From Terriglobus albidus (lineage in GTDB: Bacteria > Acidobacteriota > Terriglobia > Terriglobales > Acidobacteriaceae), in the NCBI RefSeq assembly GCF_025685425.1, contig NZ_JAGTAS010000049.1, forward strand, positions 124,001 to 188,000: a stretch of DNA of 64,000 bases, in the 5' to 3' direction. Shown here piece after piece: positions 63,971-64,000 of this stretch (position 1 is the first letter of the stretch; each line of letters starts with the position of its first letter). A program made the position numbers and the translations under genes. Below the pieces are notes generated by a model. That model was not told where the DNA came from and searched no databases. It saw only the letters and a list, made by a program, of their open reading frames with translations.

Positions 63971-64000
63971 TTCATCACCTGTAGGACAACTGCTCTCGAT

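Overview
The window looks like a piece of an Acidobacteriota chromosome, class Terriglobia, family Acidobacteriaceae (Granulicella/Terriglobus/Edaphobacter type). This is inferred from lineage-typical proteins: a TIGR03435 protein, a VWFA-related (TIGR03436-like) protein, two PadR plus ADOP-type duplicated permease pairs, many Tat-exported or secreted enzymes, and the dense small palindromic repeats between genes. The presence of parB, mnmE, khpB, yidC, yidD, rnpA, rpmH and dnaA places it near the replication origin. No rRNA, tRNA, CRISPR array, prophage or complete insertion sequence was seen.

Layout. 1-9 kb: the 3' part of parB, a membrane methyltransferase, a frameshifted TRIC-type channel gene, an SDR, a large surface protein gene broken by a perfect 25-bp tandem duplication, and a divergent NmrA-like/LysR pair. 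9-18.7 kb: HU, a sigma/anti-sigma pair divergent from a Tat phosphoesterase plus dihaem cytochrome, DUF2461, a quinone-oxidoreductase-like enzyme, trxC, an SPFH protein and mnmE. 19-26 kb: a Cpx-like envelope-stress cluster (Spy/CpxP-like protein, secreted protein, response regulator, histidine kinase) with an array of CpxR-box-like half sites, then the first PadR-ADOP pair. 26-35 kb: ruvA, small membrane proteins, an M28 peptidase, thrS, a PhyH-like dioxygenase and a Tat acid phosphatase.

35.5-43 kb is the origin-proximal core. The leftward operon rpmH - cupin - rnpA - yidD - yidC - khpB faces away from rightward dnaA, and a gene-free stretch at 42.56-43.03 kb holds several DnaA-box-like 9-mers. 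43-51.5 kb: secreted proteins, mutM, a sigma-54-type promoter followed by a structured leader and an Arg-rich receiver-domain protein, a membrane diguanylate cyclase, a TIGR03435 protein, a tannase-family esterase and a VWA protein. 51.6-64 kb: GntR-slipin operon, ECF sigma/anti-sigma operon, TPR protein, RHH-VOC-methyltransferase operon, Tat-tagged Gfo/Idh plus mannonate-dehydratase-like pair, and the second PadR-ADOP pair.

Themes. (1) Small autoregulator genes (GntR, RHH, PadR) whose -10 elements sit so close to the start codon that leaderless mRNAs are likely, with the operator in the promoter. (2) Dispersed repeats that end exactly on stop codons: a heptamer repeat with a conserved tail, a second heptamer repeat, and a 115-bp element with inverted ends. 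(3) RNA-level control candidates: an inverted repeat that would hide the rnpA ribosome binding site, and the sigma-54 leader. (4) Two gene-breaking lesions, one of them a reversible-looking tandem duplication.
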